From Lithospermum erythrorhizon (Eukaryota; Streptophyta; Magnoliopsida; Boraginales; Boraginaceae): a stretch of DNA of 64,000 bases. The stretch is from assembly GCA_019722365.1 (NCBI GenBank), contig JADFUC010000164.1, positions 23,664 to 87,663 on the forward strand, written 5' to 3'. Positions 1-11,199 of the stretch are shown here, piece by piece; positions within the stretch are counted from its first letter, which is position 1; the number at the start of each line of letters is the position of its first letter. The notes under the pieces are model-generated. The model was not told the origin of the DNA, did no database searches, and saw only the letters and a program-made list of their open reading frames with translations. The position numbers and the translations under genes were made by a program.

Positions 1-2204
1 AGCGGACAACAAGTGTTTAAAATTATGTGTTGAAAAGAGCTACTGTCTTAGCCCAATGTACGGTTGTTTATAACAAATGTTATAACAATTATTAAAACTT
101 GTCGTTTGATTATTGTAAATTATTTGGGAGAGTGTGCGAGGGGGAGGATAGAAGATATATGGATCACAGTTTTAGAAAATTTATTTGGAGTAAAAGGTAG
201 GAAGCGAAGTAGAATTTGGTGCATTAAGTATAAGTCGGCTATAAGTAATTTTTAAATACCCAGCAGGTGGAAGTTATACCCACTTAGCGGTACATACTTG
301 AACTGGGTCTGTGTGCCAAGATTGGATACCGTTATGCGAGTTATTTCTTTCTGTCTTTTTATTAGTATTGTTTTTGTTCTTGTTAGTGTATAGAAATTAA
401 TCAACAACGATTGGTGGGGCCAACTTGGTTGTTGATATACTAATGAGTTCAGCTTTTTAGTTGTTTATACTTTATTATGGAGTTATTCTACATTACTTTA
501 TATATTTTAAATTGACTCATTCTTCATGAATAAGATCGACTTGAGATTATCATATTTTATATTATTTTATTATTATTAATTATTGTTATTATTTGTTTTT
601 GAACGTGTGATATTTAAATAGCACTATTGCATAGTTTCGCTTATCTCACTCCTACCATTGATTTGTTTGATTTGCAAGCCAAAATGAATACTTTGAACGG
701 ATAGCTATCTTGGGGTCCATTCTTTTGCAATTTTGCTAATATTAAAGAGCAATGAAAAGCAATTACTTAGAACTATATAATAATTATACTCCGTATTAGC
801 CCCTTGGCTAGCTAGACGACTATGTCTCTTAATGTGGATATCTTATAAATATTTAAGATATTACAAACAATTTCCTCTCAACAATAATGACGTTTAACTT
901 CAAATAATGGAATGAAAAGGGAAAAGAATAAACTTCATAAATGGAGAACATGTTATGTATGGTCACAAATGATAGGGCTGTTCGAACAACAAGATAAACA
1001 AAATTTAATGACAAATTGACAACCCACATAACAATTCTTGAATAAATTACAAAAAAACATGAAGATATGATCTTGATTTAGATGTGGTGGTCCAGGCATA
1101 TACATAAGTGTATGTATATTATAACTGATACTATAGACAGACATAAGAGTCCAATCCTGTCAATCCGGATTGTGGACAATAAACAACAATCAAACTCAAT
1201 ATTATACTTTTGATCAACCATACATGTTAGATAAATTATAGAGTAATGTATATTGTAAAATAACCTAAAAGTACATTAATAGAGTATCAAAATGACAAAG
1301 TCTTAATCTAAAAGTTTCAACATACAAATAAAAAATCCAATGGTGCAATCATCACCTTGCTTACCATAAACAACTATATTCGGTGTGAGACCATTTTCAG
1401 GATAAAAAGTGTATAAGACATATAAATAAAGGACTACCGTGTACATATTTTGCTTGGAAATAGACTTAACCCTATATCCGCTACAATGCGATTATTGTAT
1501 AAAAATGTAATTCTTGTCGAACAAGTGAATTAGATGTAATCAAAATAGATTTATCAAAATAAATTTAAATACTAGTATTATAAGAAGTATAAGAAATACT
1601 GCATATAAAATATATTTTATTATAGATTCTCTAAAATTTTAAAAGTTGACATAAGAGTTGCCGATATGAGAAACTAAACCATTGTTGGATCCATGTTGAG
1701 AACAAGAAGTAGAAAAACTATTCGGCCAAATCAATTTTGTCAACCAAGTTGACTCTGATTTTACACGCCTTCTAGATAGACCATGCAATAGCATTTTTCT
1801 GGTAAGCTTTATAGTTGTATTATCTACGTGTGGGTTCGCGATATTCTTTGTAAGAAATTTTAGAGTCAACATGAATTATAAACGATAGCGCATCTTAATA
1901 AAACATAGAATTGTTTATACTATTAATCTTGATGCTTGAACCTTATGTAGTAAAATAACTACAAATATAATATATAAAATATAGGGAGCGAGTCTTCTAA
2001 TCTAGCTATAATATTCATGAGTGTATTTGATGGCAACATAAGCCCTTTATACAAAAGATTAGGGACCCTTTGCAATTTCCAATAGTCTTTAGAGTTGCCC
2101 CCATTATTTCATCCATCAAGAAATAATAAGAGTCATTCAACTTAATTCAATTCTCATAATATTAAGATAATTATGTAGATGATAACTTCCAGAGAACTTT
2201 ATGA
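1..2204. other. AT-rich DNA without recognisable gene
   Basis: I see no coding region here. The open frames are all under 80 codons, rich in I, N, Y and F, and resemble no family I know. The DNA is AT-rich with short A and T runs. A tactccgta motif near position 788 matches a word that recurs at 24465, 27312 and 27336. This is probably decayed transposon or intergenic sequence. Confidence 0.6.
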
Positions 2205-2690
2205 TTGAGAATGAATGAAGTAATTAGTTAAAAGGGAAATAGAATGTTTTTGTGCGAATTGAAGATTTGAAGCATTATTTAGAGGGAGTTGAGTATGATT
2301 TTCTTCATAAAAATAAGTAATTTCTCAATATGATTAAATTAATACTTGAATAAATATAAAAAATTAATTAAATGAAAATTAATCAATTAGTGTGTTATCA
2401 TCTATTAAAATTAATCCAACAAAGAGGCCCTAAATATCTTGTAAGGGATGCTTAAAAAATTGTTTAGGTTCCGAATGTATCTGTAATTGAAAACTAACTT
2501 TAATATATATTTCACATTTATTGTTATAAAAAATTAATGTAAACTATACATGTATATGCGCCCAATTAAACATATCAAGTTGGTTGTAATTTTTTTATAG
2601 ATAAGCCGGACTCACATAATCGAAAGTGACCAAACTGAACAATAAAAAGAACAAACAAGAGCACCAATTAGATAACATTTGGCATGAACA
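2205..2690. repeat. Dispersed repeat, copy A (uninterrupted)
   Basis: This stretch aligns by eye with 18425-18797 followed directly by 24331-24460. Shared landmarks include a segment around atttctcaatatgattaaa, the phrase tatcaagttggttgtaattt, and a run close to aaaaagaacaaacaagagca. Copy A carries the sequence without interruption. In copy B about 5.5 kb, including a LINE, lies between the two halves, near the position matching 2550 here. The repeat encodes no protein I recognise; it could be part of a DNA transposon or an old segmental duplication. Confidence 0.7.
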
Positions 2691-2755
2691 ATCTGAACAG
2701 TATCCCTTAGTAGGTTTGGTACCAAGCAAATTGGGACATTGATAATGGCGGAAGC

Positions 2756-3418
2756 TGTTGAGTTGAAGCAATTTTTTCGAACTGCCTGGGAGAAACGGCC
2801 CCTCACAACGTCAAATGAGGCCGCTTTGTGGGTCGGGGGTTGTTTTCAATGGTGAGGCTGTTTGGCAGTCGTAAATCACCGGACTAAAAGTAGCTCTGAA
2901 CGGCTTAAACGAGGTCGCTTAGCCATTACAGTACGTTGAAGAGTAAATTTAAGGCGGTTTTGAGGCTTTATTTGGGCCAATTTTTTATTCGGTTTAGGTT
3001 TAGACCTAGCATCTCTTGGGTGTACTTATAAATGTGTGGATCTCTCTCTTTGCTGCTTATTAGATGTACCAAATATTAGAATCAAGAATCTCGAGAGTAT
3101 TTTGTTAGACTCAGAATTAGAGTTTTTCAAATCTATAAGAAAAATATTCAATCTCGTGAGGAATAGAATAGTACTCTTGGAGTCTTTGTAATTGATTCTT
3201 CCCGAAGCTTATTAGCGGATCTCAGTTGTGCCTGGCTCATATCAAGTGCCAACTGTGGTAAATCTTGTCTCGCTTATTGTTTTCTTTTGTTTGTCACATC
3301 TAAATTAATATAGGGTTACCAATCCGAAGTAGCTTCTTATCATCCCTCGGTGGAATCGTTATTATATTAGCCTGGAGGTACCGCAAATTCACTTGGGCAC
3401 TACATTTATCTTCTAACA
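2756..3418 (+). repeat. 5' LTR of copia element
   Basis: About 663 bp, from TGTTGAGTTG to TTCTAACA, aligned by eye with 4970-5623. The middle holds a cttataaatgtgtgg stretch, a possible TATA box, which matches cctataaaatgtggg in the other LTR. The downstream half (cttgtctcgcttattg and gtaccgc) is the best conserved part. Confidence 0.7.
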
Positions 3419-3789
3419 ATCGCAGACGTTTTGCGCTACGATAATCAAGAGATAATTCAGAGGGACTACGGTCAAGACGGCGAGCCATGATATCGCAAGC
3501 GTACGGTTCGCTTCACGGAACTAATTTTCATCGCGGAAGACGCCAGACGTAAGATTATCTCAGATACACGGCGATCTCCGCCGAATCCACTATATGAGAA
3601 GTCGAAAAGAGACGACGACCATAGAGTAGTTGAAACAAACCAGACAGAAAGTTCTAGGCGCATCCGATCAAGTCGGGCCGATAATGTGTTCCCCATAACG
3701 TGGCGAAAAAGAGACCACAACATAAAGGAATGAAGCGATGTCGGATTTTAGTGAAACCCACTACTCATAATAAGGTATTCTAGAAATAT

Positions 3790-4330
3790 TCCTTTAATTT
3801 GAAGATGGTTGAACGTGATTTCCGCTTAACACACACTTGAATAATAATATGAATAATATTAGCTAAATTGCGCAACTCTCTGATTTGCTTGTCGATAATA
3901 AATGGAAAGAGACAATTATTTTAGCATCGTTGCCAAATAGTGCTTTGAAGCCCAAAGTGAGTCATACCGGCTGGGAAGCGACTCAATAACTCTCTGGCGA
4001 TGTCATGTTTCGATTTGACGAGGAAATCTCTAAATCAAGGAAACAAAATTTGTGACTACTTATTTATAAGTGATGAAAGTAGGAAGAACAACCACGGGAG
4101 CAAGCATTGTAGTGGTAGATCTCTGATGCATACTTCGAATGTCGGAATTGTGGCAAGAAAGGTCACATTAAGAGGCATCAGAGAAGCAGAAAATCAATGT
4201 GGTAAAAAAGCTTGAAGATGCTGCTGATGACTGCATGAGTTCGATTGACTTCTTCGGGTGTTAGATTTTGCGCATGATATCATATTACTAGTGATTGTAG
4301 CATAATGATGAAATTCTATGTTGCTAGAGA
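3790..4330 (+). pseudogene. Copia gag remnant (UBN2-type plus zinc knuckle)
   Basis: Read through several frameshifts, this encodes the core of a copia Gag protein, which forms the retrotransposon particle. Around 3925 it reads ASLPNS, the usual UBN2 gag motif. At about 4132-4180 it reads YFECRNCGKKGHIKRH, a CCHC zinc knuckle that has lost its final cysteine. Degenerate protease-like sequence follows around 4230-4340. One open frame covers 4000-4215 but does not match the conserved frame throughout. No intact protein can be made. Confidence 0.6.
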
Positions 4331-4969
4331 TTGGGAAGATTCATCTTGCATATGGGCGGCCCTTAATACGCGTGTAATGGGCGATGCTTGACTGAGGTTA
4401 CCAAAATGGTTCCATATGGAAGAATAATAAGCGTCGACGCTACCAAACCGATAGGGTAATCTTATTTCGCGAAGTCAATTAGATGACGAGGTTATGGAAT
4501 TGCATCCATCCCTGGTTGTTTATAGAAAAAGACGTGTGAGGGGGCCTTCAACCTCTTAATATTATGCGTGCTTACTAAAAAAGAAGGTGTTCAAATCAAA
4601 TATCATCAAATGTACTTTCTCAAATATCACGAATGGATCAAGGAGTCATGTCAAGAAATAATAGGATTCATTATCGACCAATTACTGAGAATTTCCAAGG
4701 CACCTCGGGAAATAAGATCAAGAAAGTTTAAGGTGTGAAGAAAGAACACGTCGGCTGACTAACGCGAAAAGTCTAACAGGAAATGGCGAAGCTTATATCT
4801 CTTCGATAAATTAAGTTACATATATTCAACGCGTTTGATCGGTGAAGTTAAGACACCGGTTGGGTTCAACCATAGCCGAGACTTCGAGGATGATTTAACT
4901 CGGGTAATGCCGCATTCAAGCACTAACGGAGTACATTTAGATTCGAAAAATGTCTTCAAGTAAAGAGAT

Positions 4970-5623
4970 TGTCGAAGCGAGGCAATTTTTTTCGAACCGG
5001 CATGGAGAGCAACGGTGCCTCTAACGTACGCAAATGAGGTGCTCATGTGTCGCTAAGATCCAATGGTGGGCCGCTTTGAAGTCGAAATCAATGGACTAAG
5101 AGTCTCCAAAACTACTGTGAATGAGGCCGTTACTTTAGTATGTCATAAGAGTAAATTTGAGGCGGTTTCTTTTGAGGGGGCTTTATATTTCCGGGTCCAA
5201 TTTTTCATTCTGCTTAGTTAATTTGTATTCTTGTAGCCTATAAAATGTGGGTCTCTTTTGTTGTTTATTAGATGTACCTCAAAATATTAGAATCGTGTTA
5301 AATAGTCTTGGAGAGATTTGTGGTCGTGCTTGTAATTAAAATTTTCAATCTATAAGAAAACATCTAATTGACGTAATATAATAGGATTCTTGGAGTCCTC
5401 AGAATCGATTCTTCCTCGGCTACAGCGGATCTACAAATGTGACACTGATTGGGATCCCTCGCTGCCGAGGGTGAAAACAGGTAAATCTTGTCTCGCTTAT
5501 TGATTTCTCTTTTTGTTTGTCATATCCGAATAGTATGTGTTGGTCAATCCGAAGTAGTTTATCATCCCGTAAAAACTGACATGGTTGTATTAATTTGAGG
5601 TACCGCGAATTAGTCTAATAACA
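4970..5623 (+). repeat. 3' LTR of copia element
   Basis: About 654 bp, aligned with 2756-3418 and bounded on the left by a purine-rich tract. It ends near TCTAATAACA. Insertions and deletions relative to the 5' LTR are frequent, which indicates age. Confidence 0.7.
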
Positions 5624-5989
5624 ATAGGATTCCTCGAGCAGAATTTTCGAACAAATTATCTCGTGGGCTTCAGAAACAATATAAGGCACCAAATTATCCG
5701 CATGAAACAATCTAAAAAGTATCCCTTTAATAGTTTGGTACCAAATCACCAAAATCATATATAAAAAGTCAAGTATGTAAGAGATGGTGTTGGTAGTTAG
5801 TTGATAAATGCGATTAACGGTACGGGCTATGTAATCGCTCCTCTGGGGCTTAACTGTGTGTTTGTAGCCAACTATTAACAAAAACTTGTACTCGCTCAAC
5901 CATACAATCAAAACAAAGTAAAGTGGCCAAGTAAATAACGCAGCGGGACGTAACCCGCCGTGCCAATGTAGCAACTAGGTCCGAGTGGC
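5624..5989. other. Unassigned stretch with a flanking direct repeat
   Basis: A minus-strand frame of 119 codons spans 5615-5974, but I recognise no domain in it and it starts inside LTR sequence, so I do not call it a gene. Positions 5686-5745 resemble 2676-2735 on the other side of the copia element, with shared words gcaccaa, aacaatct, gtatccctt and gtttggtaccaa. Confidence 0.45.
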
Positions 5990-6472
5990 AAAAGAGAACG
6001 GTGAAGGATTCCACTAGATCACGAGAATTACAAATAAGGTCTTATATGAATGCTCCCCATTCTTCTACGCCCTATTCTACTCCTATCCTGGTGAATAAGT
6101 TCAGGCTCCCCCTGACTTCAAGACACCTATCCTTCACGTCACACTACTCTCCCAAAGATATATACTATGTCGGGTAAACAATAACACGCAAGCTCTGGCT
6201 GGCAATGTGAGTGTTAAGAATGATGGTACAAATCTAAAGCAGTTTTATAGAATAATTCCGTATATTCAGCAAACAAATACAAGAATAAAACACTCAAAGC
6301 TTTTCCTCACAAGAACAATGCAGAACAATATAAGCGCCAGTGTATGTGGTAGCTTCCATTAGTTCGCATATGAGGTCCTTATATAGTTGTAGGCACATCC
6401 AAGTTTATGGTAATAACTTCCATAAACAAACCTTGAATCTTCAAAACATAATAAAGGCTTCGATCCCGATTT
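5990..6472 (-). repeat. LTR-like fragment, minus strand
   Basis: Read on the minus strand, the segment begins TGAAATCGGG at 6471 and carries a TATA-like CTATATAAGGACC near 6376-6388, followed by a leader-like stretch. That is the layout of an LTR promoter. No partner LTR was found in the window and the family is uncertain (copia is my guess). It abuts the chromovirus-like element on its right. Confidence 0.4.
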
Positions 6473-6476
6473 CACA

Positions 6477-8716
6477 ATAATTTAAACGCCGAAAAGCTGG
6501 GAGATATAACACCGCTACCTCAAACTAGACCTTTAAACCATTTTAATAACTTCCACCTACCACCACTACCTTCTTATCCTTTATCATCATATCATCTTTA
6601 TCACAAAAAATCTTTATCTTTTTCTTTCCCAAGAAAGGGCTCTAACCTACCATCCCCCCCTTTCCCCTTTGATTTTTTCATTTTCTTGGTGAAATCTTAT
6701 GGAATCAAGCCATAATTCGTTTCTATCTCCGCTCATCAAATGTATGATTTTTTAATCTTCAAATTTTCATCATTTTAGGCTATGAAGCTGGATCATTTGT
6801 TAGCTTGACTTTTGAGTTGACTTGGAGTTTAAGACTTTATTATGGTATTAAAGTATCATCTAGGCTTAGATTGTGGTTAGAAGTCGTTGGCGGTTGATAT
6901 TTGGGGCTGTACTAAGGCCGATGTCGGTGGCTGACTTTGTTGACTTTTTTCACAAACCACCTTTAAGTTATCAAGTATGATGTTTTGGGATTATAATATG
7001 GTTGTTTTGGAGTTAAAGTTTTGATGTTTAGTTGATCGTTGAAAATATGTCGAGGTAGTTTGTGTAATCCTGGAGAAATAGTTTGATTTTAAATTAAAGA
7101 TCGTTAGAAACGGTTATAATACGGTTTGGGGAAAATTGATTGGCTGTATTAGAATTTGATTAGAGTGCTATGGTCAAGTGCGGGTGACGCCGAACGGAGA
7201 ATTCGTAGGGTCAGTTTGTCGCTTTATTAGTTGTTGAACGCCGTAGTAGTTCCTTCCACCCGTAGTCAAGTAAGTCGATAACTAGAATGTCGTTAAAAAG
7301 TTGAAATTTTGTGGAAATTATTTACTAGTTTTAAGTGTTTTAAATGATTTCAATGGTATTCATTTTGAATTATGAGATATTGTGTAATAATTTACTTGCT
7401 TTTGAGGAAATTATATTCTTATGATATATCAATAATCTAGTAGTTTTGTTATTATGATCCTTAAGGTGGGTGTTACATTTGATCTTTTTTTATTTGGGAT
7501 TTAATAAATGTAAGAGGATGTTATTAATCGGGAAGTAAATAATGTAAGGCAATTGCTTTGGATGTGGAGTTGAGCCCTACTCAAAAAACGTGGACTACCT
7601 GTAGATATTCTGGCTTGCTTTGACTCGAAAGTGAGTACAAATTAAATGACGGAACCTTTCATATATACCTGGATTATATATTCGCATGTGTTCGTTATGT
7701 GACTATATTGGCATGTATATTGATGTTAAGCGAGATTTTTTTGGCTGAGATCGACAAGTTATAAAGATTGCTTGTTATCGGCATCACGCATGATCGCTAG
7801 CTTAATGGATTATACCACGCGTGTCAGTATTTATCAGGTTGGGCGTATGTAAGTCAGGTATTGTTTCTGGCGTGAATAGTGTTACATTCATTTGCAAAAG
7901 TTGATTTTGGGTGGAAATGGTTGGTGTATATATACATTACGTGAGCAAATTCGTGAGGCGATTCGCGAGGCTCAAAGCGTGATATGCATATCGAAAGCGA
8001 GTAGCCCGGTCCGGCATCGGCGTATATATGCGCTTACGTGGTGTATATTAGTGGACGTGATCGGGAGTGGATGCAGGACGGAGGTTTTGATGCCAGAGCA
8101 TTTTCGGCTGACTAAATTTTAGTTGGCTCAGGTTACATTTGAATGAATATTTGATCGCATATGCCGATGGCTATGAATAAATTGCTTAATGTTATGTATA
8201 TGCTTTTGTATATAATTAAGGATTATATGTGTAGCTTGATTACCATTCGTGGTATCTGTGATTCACTAAACTTCGTCAAATGCATTCCCTATTCTCTTTC
8301 GGTCGGCGCTTTTATGCCCAAGTTTCTGGAGTCGATCGTGAGGTCAGCTGAGAGCTGCGGCCGATGCCGTAGTTGGAGTTGCAAAAAGCGGCGTGGCATA
8401 GTAGTCTACCGCACGCTTTTAATATCTTTTTTCTCATGTTATGTTATTGTAACTCCTATGTATATACATGGGGTGAATTAAGGTCATTATTTATTAGATA
8501 CCAAGCAAGTACCGCGTTGGTTGTATATTTGCGACCTATGCTTGCATTGCTGAGTTACGTTACTTTTTAAGCTCATAAGTGTTAGTTCACCACGACGACC
8601 AAAAGTATTTGCCATTAATATCAAATGAAGTCTTTTTATGTCAGATCCATCTTAATCGTGACTCGCTGCATATGTTGGTTACTTATCTTAACCTCAAAAT
8701 GATTTGGTCATATAAT
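6477..8716 (+). repeat. 5' LTR of chromovirus-like element
   Basis: About 2.2 kb, probably truncated at its left end because the TGAAATAACCCG start seen in related copies is missing. It shares gacttggagtttaagacttt-like and tcatcatttt blocks with 14845-15430. Its end, ttaacctcaaaatgatttggtc, matches the ends of the copies at 10690-10721 and 32390-32425. Confidence 0.6.
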
Positions 8717-8735
8717 TTTGGTATCGTGAGCCTGT
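8717..8735 (+). other. Primer binding site (initiator tRNA-Met type)
   Basis: The word ttggtatcgtgagcc differs little from TTGGTATCAGAGCC, the usual plant retrotransposon site pairing with initiator tRNA-Met. It sits directly after the LTR end, which supports both the boundary and the plus orientation. Confidence 0.55.
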
Positions 8736-8929
8736 GCTTGTGGTCTTTATGGTTTCTTTTGCAAGGCGGCTCAAAGCTTATATTGTTGGGAAGCTGGCTA
8801 TTTCGAAGTCTTCTAGTGGAGTCTAATTCCTCGCTCTCTCGTTAGATTGTAGACTACCTGGTGATGCCACCCGCTTTAGGTTCTGTTCTGCTTGGGGCGC
8901 CGCAAGAAAGGGAGAGAGAGCCGCCATGA

Positions 8930-9960
8930 AAAAGCATGCGGGATATGGTGTATAAAATGTGATAGCATCAGAAGACATGCAGCCTAACATGTGGACCACG
9001 ATTCGCAGGTGAGCGGGTGTAAAATGTTGGGCGGAGACGGCGGATCGTAGTACCTATCGAGGGCGCAAGCTGGAGCCGCAGAGTTATTTGACTGCTTCCC
9101 CGGCTGACCCTAAAGTTCGGGCTGAGCTAATTCTCCTATTCAGTATTAGAGTTCATTCGAGACTTGCAGAGTTATTATTTTGAGCCCATGGAGTTAATGG
9201 GGGAGTTGAGAACCACATTTGCAGCCTTACGTATTATACGCGAGCCTCGAGATCGTGGGAAAATGTGCACGTATCTTTGGTGGCGGCTCTATCGCATACA
9301 CCGCGGTACGTGGATCGGGCCAGACACGCTGAGAGAGCTATTTTAGAGCGCATATGTCGCCTTTAGAAAGAGAGTTGATCCAAATTTACTCAAGCGGGAC
9401 ACGTAAACAAATGACTATGAGAAAAGACTGCTGATCTATGCCGCTTTACCCTCGCAGGTAAACGCTAGCGAGGAAGAGATCGAGAGATTCGTGGACGGAA
9501 TGAATCGGAGCATCCGTACTCGTGCTGTCACCATGAATTATGCAAATTTCATGAATTATTGAACGATGCCTTCCGTGAGACGGAGTCAGCGGAGTGTCAA
9601 GTTAGTGGGGAGAAAAGAGGAAGATAGGATGCTTCTAGGATGAGTGGTCAATCAAGTTCTCCGGCTCCGTGGACGCCCATCAGGCAAAGACGTACCAAGC
9701 ATAAATCGTAGCCACTTAATGCCTCGCCTACTAATTTCGATTTAGCACTCCGTCGCTTCTATGCCTGTGTCGCTTAGTCACCGAGAATCTCGTAGAAAGC
9801 TATCAAGGAGTGCGCATCAACACGAGTGCTTCCGCCATGTACCGGTGTGTTACGCCAGGAACGCCAATGTAGTCAGCGGGGTTCTGCTAACGACCAGAAG
9901 TGCGCCATTGTCAAGCACTGTCCCAAAGACAAAGTGTTAGTGGAAGCATAGCAATATTTA
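8930..9960 (+). pseudogene. Gypsy gag remnant
   Basis: The clearest match to a chromovirus Gag is around 9473-9550, reading EEEIERFVDGMNRSIRTRAV, close to the family's conserved RFV.GL motif. The upstream frame 9164-9346 contains WWRLYR, like the EAEHWWR stretch that precedes it in intact copies. A cysteine- and histidine-rich zinc knuckle is expected near 9840-9930, but only degenerate traces remain. Stops and frameshifts interrupt every frame. Confidence 0.5.
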
Positions 9961-10149
9961 CTCCAAAGGTACCGAAAGTAAGAGGAGGGCATCAAGCGAA
10001 GTCATGGGAGGTCGATTTAAGAAGAGAGTAAACTCGTGACGCAGGAGTTGGAAATAGTCAAGTAGTAATGCTGGTTGGGACTAGTCAAAGCGCGCCGAAC
10101 CGGTCGCGGGTCACATATTTGCCGCGCGTTACTCACAGAAAGCCGCATT

Positions 10150-10400
10150 CTCCTGCAGGTAACAGTACTCTAAATTTATCTCGGGTTGAAGCAAAAGTAT
10201 TGCTTGATTCTCGAGCTACTCATTCTTTCATATCTCTGAAATTTTCCTAGCGTATTCCTATAACTCGAGAAATTCTTTGCTATACCAATTTCTAATTCTA
10301 ACCTCGTCAAAGTCTCTGTTAAAATTGTTGAGGTACTTAGAAATTGTCCCATAAGTATTGAAAATCAATGTTTGGAGATAGATTTATCTTTGGAGATGAA
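10150..10400 (+). pseudogene. Retropepsin-like protease remnant
   Basis: The sequence reads AKVLLDSRATHSFISLKF at about 10188-10247. This is the catalytic loop of a gypsy aspartic protease, normally with DSGAT; here the glycine is arginine, which should inactivate it. A stop follows at once. The downstream DNA continues in protease-like fashion but is frameshifted. Confidence 0.55.
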
Positions 10401-10721
10401 TGATTTCGATCTTAAGCAAAGATTGTCCCATAAGTATTGAAAATCAATGTCTGGGAGACATCACACAAAGGATAGATCGGCTTTCATCTTAAGAAGATTG
10501 AAATATCTAGTCCTCAAAAATATAAGATCTTTTCAGAGTTTTATAGAAAATTCTTTCCTCTCGCCTTCTTCATTTCGCTTTAGTCGCATCATTAAAAAAA
10601 TCAATGAGCGGACCAAAGAGAGTAAATACCAAATGAAGCCTTTTATGTTGTATCCATCGACCCAAGACTCTGGCATGTGCTGTCGATGATCTTAACCTCA
10701 GCAATAGGACCATGTCGTTAC

Positions 10722-11199
10722 ATTTGTGACAACATGAGTAACCCCACACGCCATAACATAGCGTGAGTATAACCACAAATGGTAGAAAGATAGCGTGAAT
10801 TAACCGCAAATGTAATCAACAAACAAAGATGGAAAAAATGAACACAACACAATAGCCAAATGTTAGTATAAGTGTTAGAGACAACAAGCATTTATCTTGT
10901 CATGTTCGGTGGGCCGGATCACAATCTTTCCTGGTTGAACGCCGAAATGCCTTGTCCAAATGGAGTTCCGATAAAATCAAGGACCTGCTTTCTTGGCCGA
11001 AAACATCTGACATGATCAAGTTAGTAAAGGATCGAAAAGAGTTTAGTTTCCGAAAAGAGAATTGGGAATCAAAGTGAACTTACTTTCGACGGTCCTCAAG
11101 GCTTCACCTTTCATAGCTCCGTTTTGTATCATTACCTTGGTCGAATCCTTGATGGCTCCCCTCATCGCCGACACGATTTTGTGGCTTATTAAGAGGTCG
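10722..11199. other. Unassigned boundary segment
   Basis: No gene recognised. Composition changes here from the AT-rich chromovirus end to the C-rich Tat remnant. The right half probably belongs to the 3' untranslated part of the minus-strand Tat element. Confidence 0.4.

Larger units (their letters stand above)
2756..5623 (+). mobile_element. Non-autonomous Ty1/copia element with two LTRs
   Basis: Two related LTRs (2756-3418 and 4970-5623) enclose about 1.55 kb. Both begin with a TGT(T/C)GA word and share the block gtaaatcttgtctcgcttatt. Directly before the 3' LTR is a purine tract ending aaagagatt, which resembles the copia polypurine tract. The interior keeps gag and a trace of protease; no integrase or reverse transcriptase is visible, so the element must have relied on enzymes from elsewhere. 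The LTRs differ by many substitutions and indels, so the insertion is old. I found no matching 5-bp target duplication. Confidence 0.75.
6477..10721 (+). mobile_element. Chromovirus-like Ty3/gypsy remnant
   Basis: The order is LTR (6477 to about 8716), primer site (about 8717-8735), gag (about 8930-9960), protease (about 10150-10400), then only the last 110 bp of a 3' LTR (10610-10721). Reverse transcriptase and integrase are absent. The 5' LTR aligns with the solo LTR at 14664-16453, starting from aaacgccgaaaagctg, and its tail aligns with 32285-32425. The gag and LTR style resembles the Tekay/Del group, but I cannot place it firmly. All reading frames are broken. Confidence 0.65.

Noticed and set aside
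5615..5974. Minus-strand open frame of 119 codons
   Set aside because: It begins in flanking DNA and ends inside the copia 3' LTR, has no known domain, and its composition is that of the local AT-rich DNA.
10570..10809. Minus-strand frame of 79 codons
   Set aside because: Covers the tail of a chromovirus-like LTR and carries no domain.
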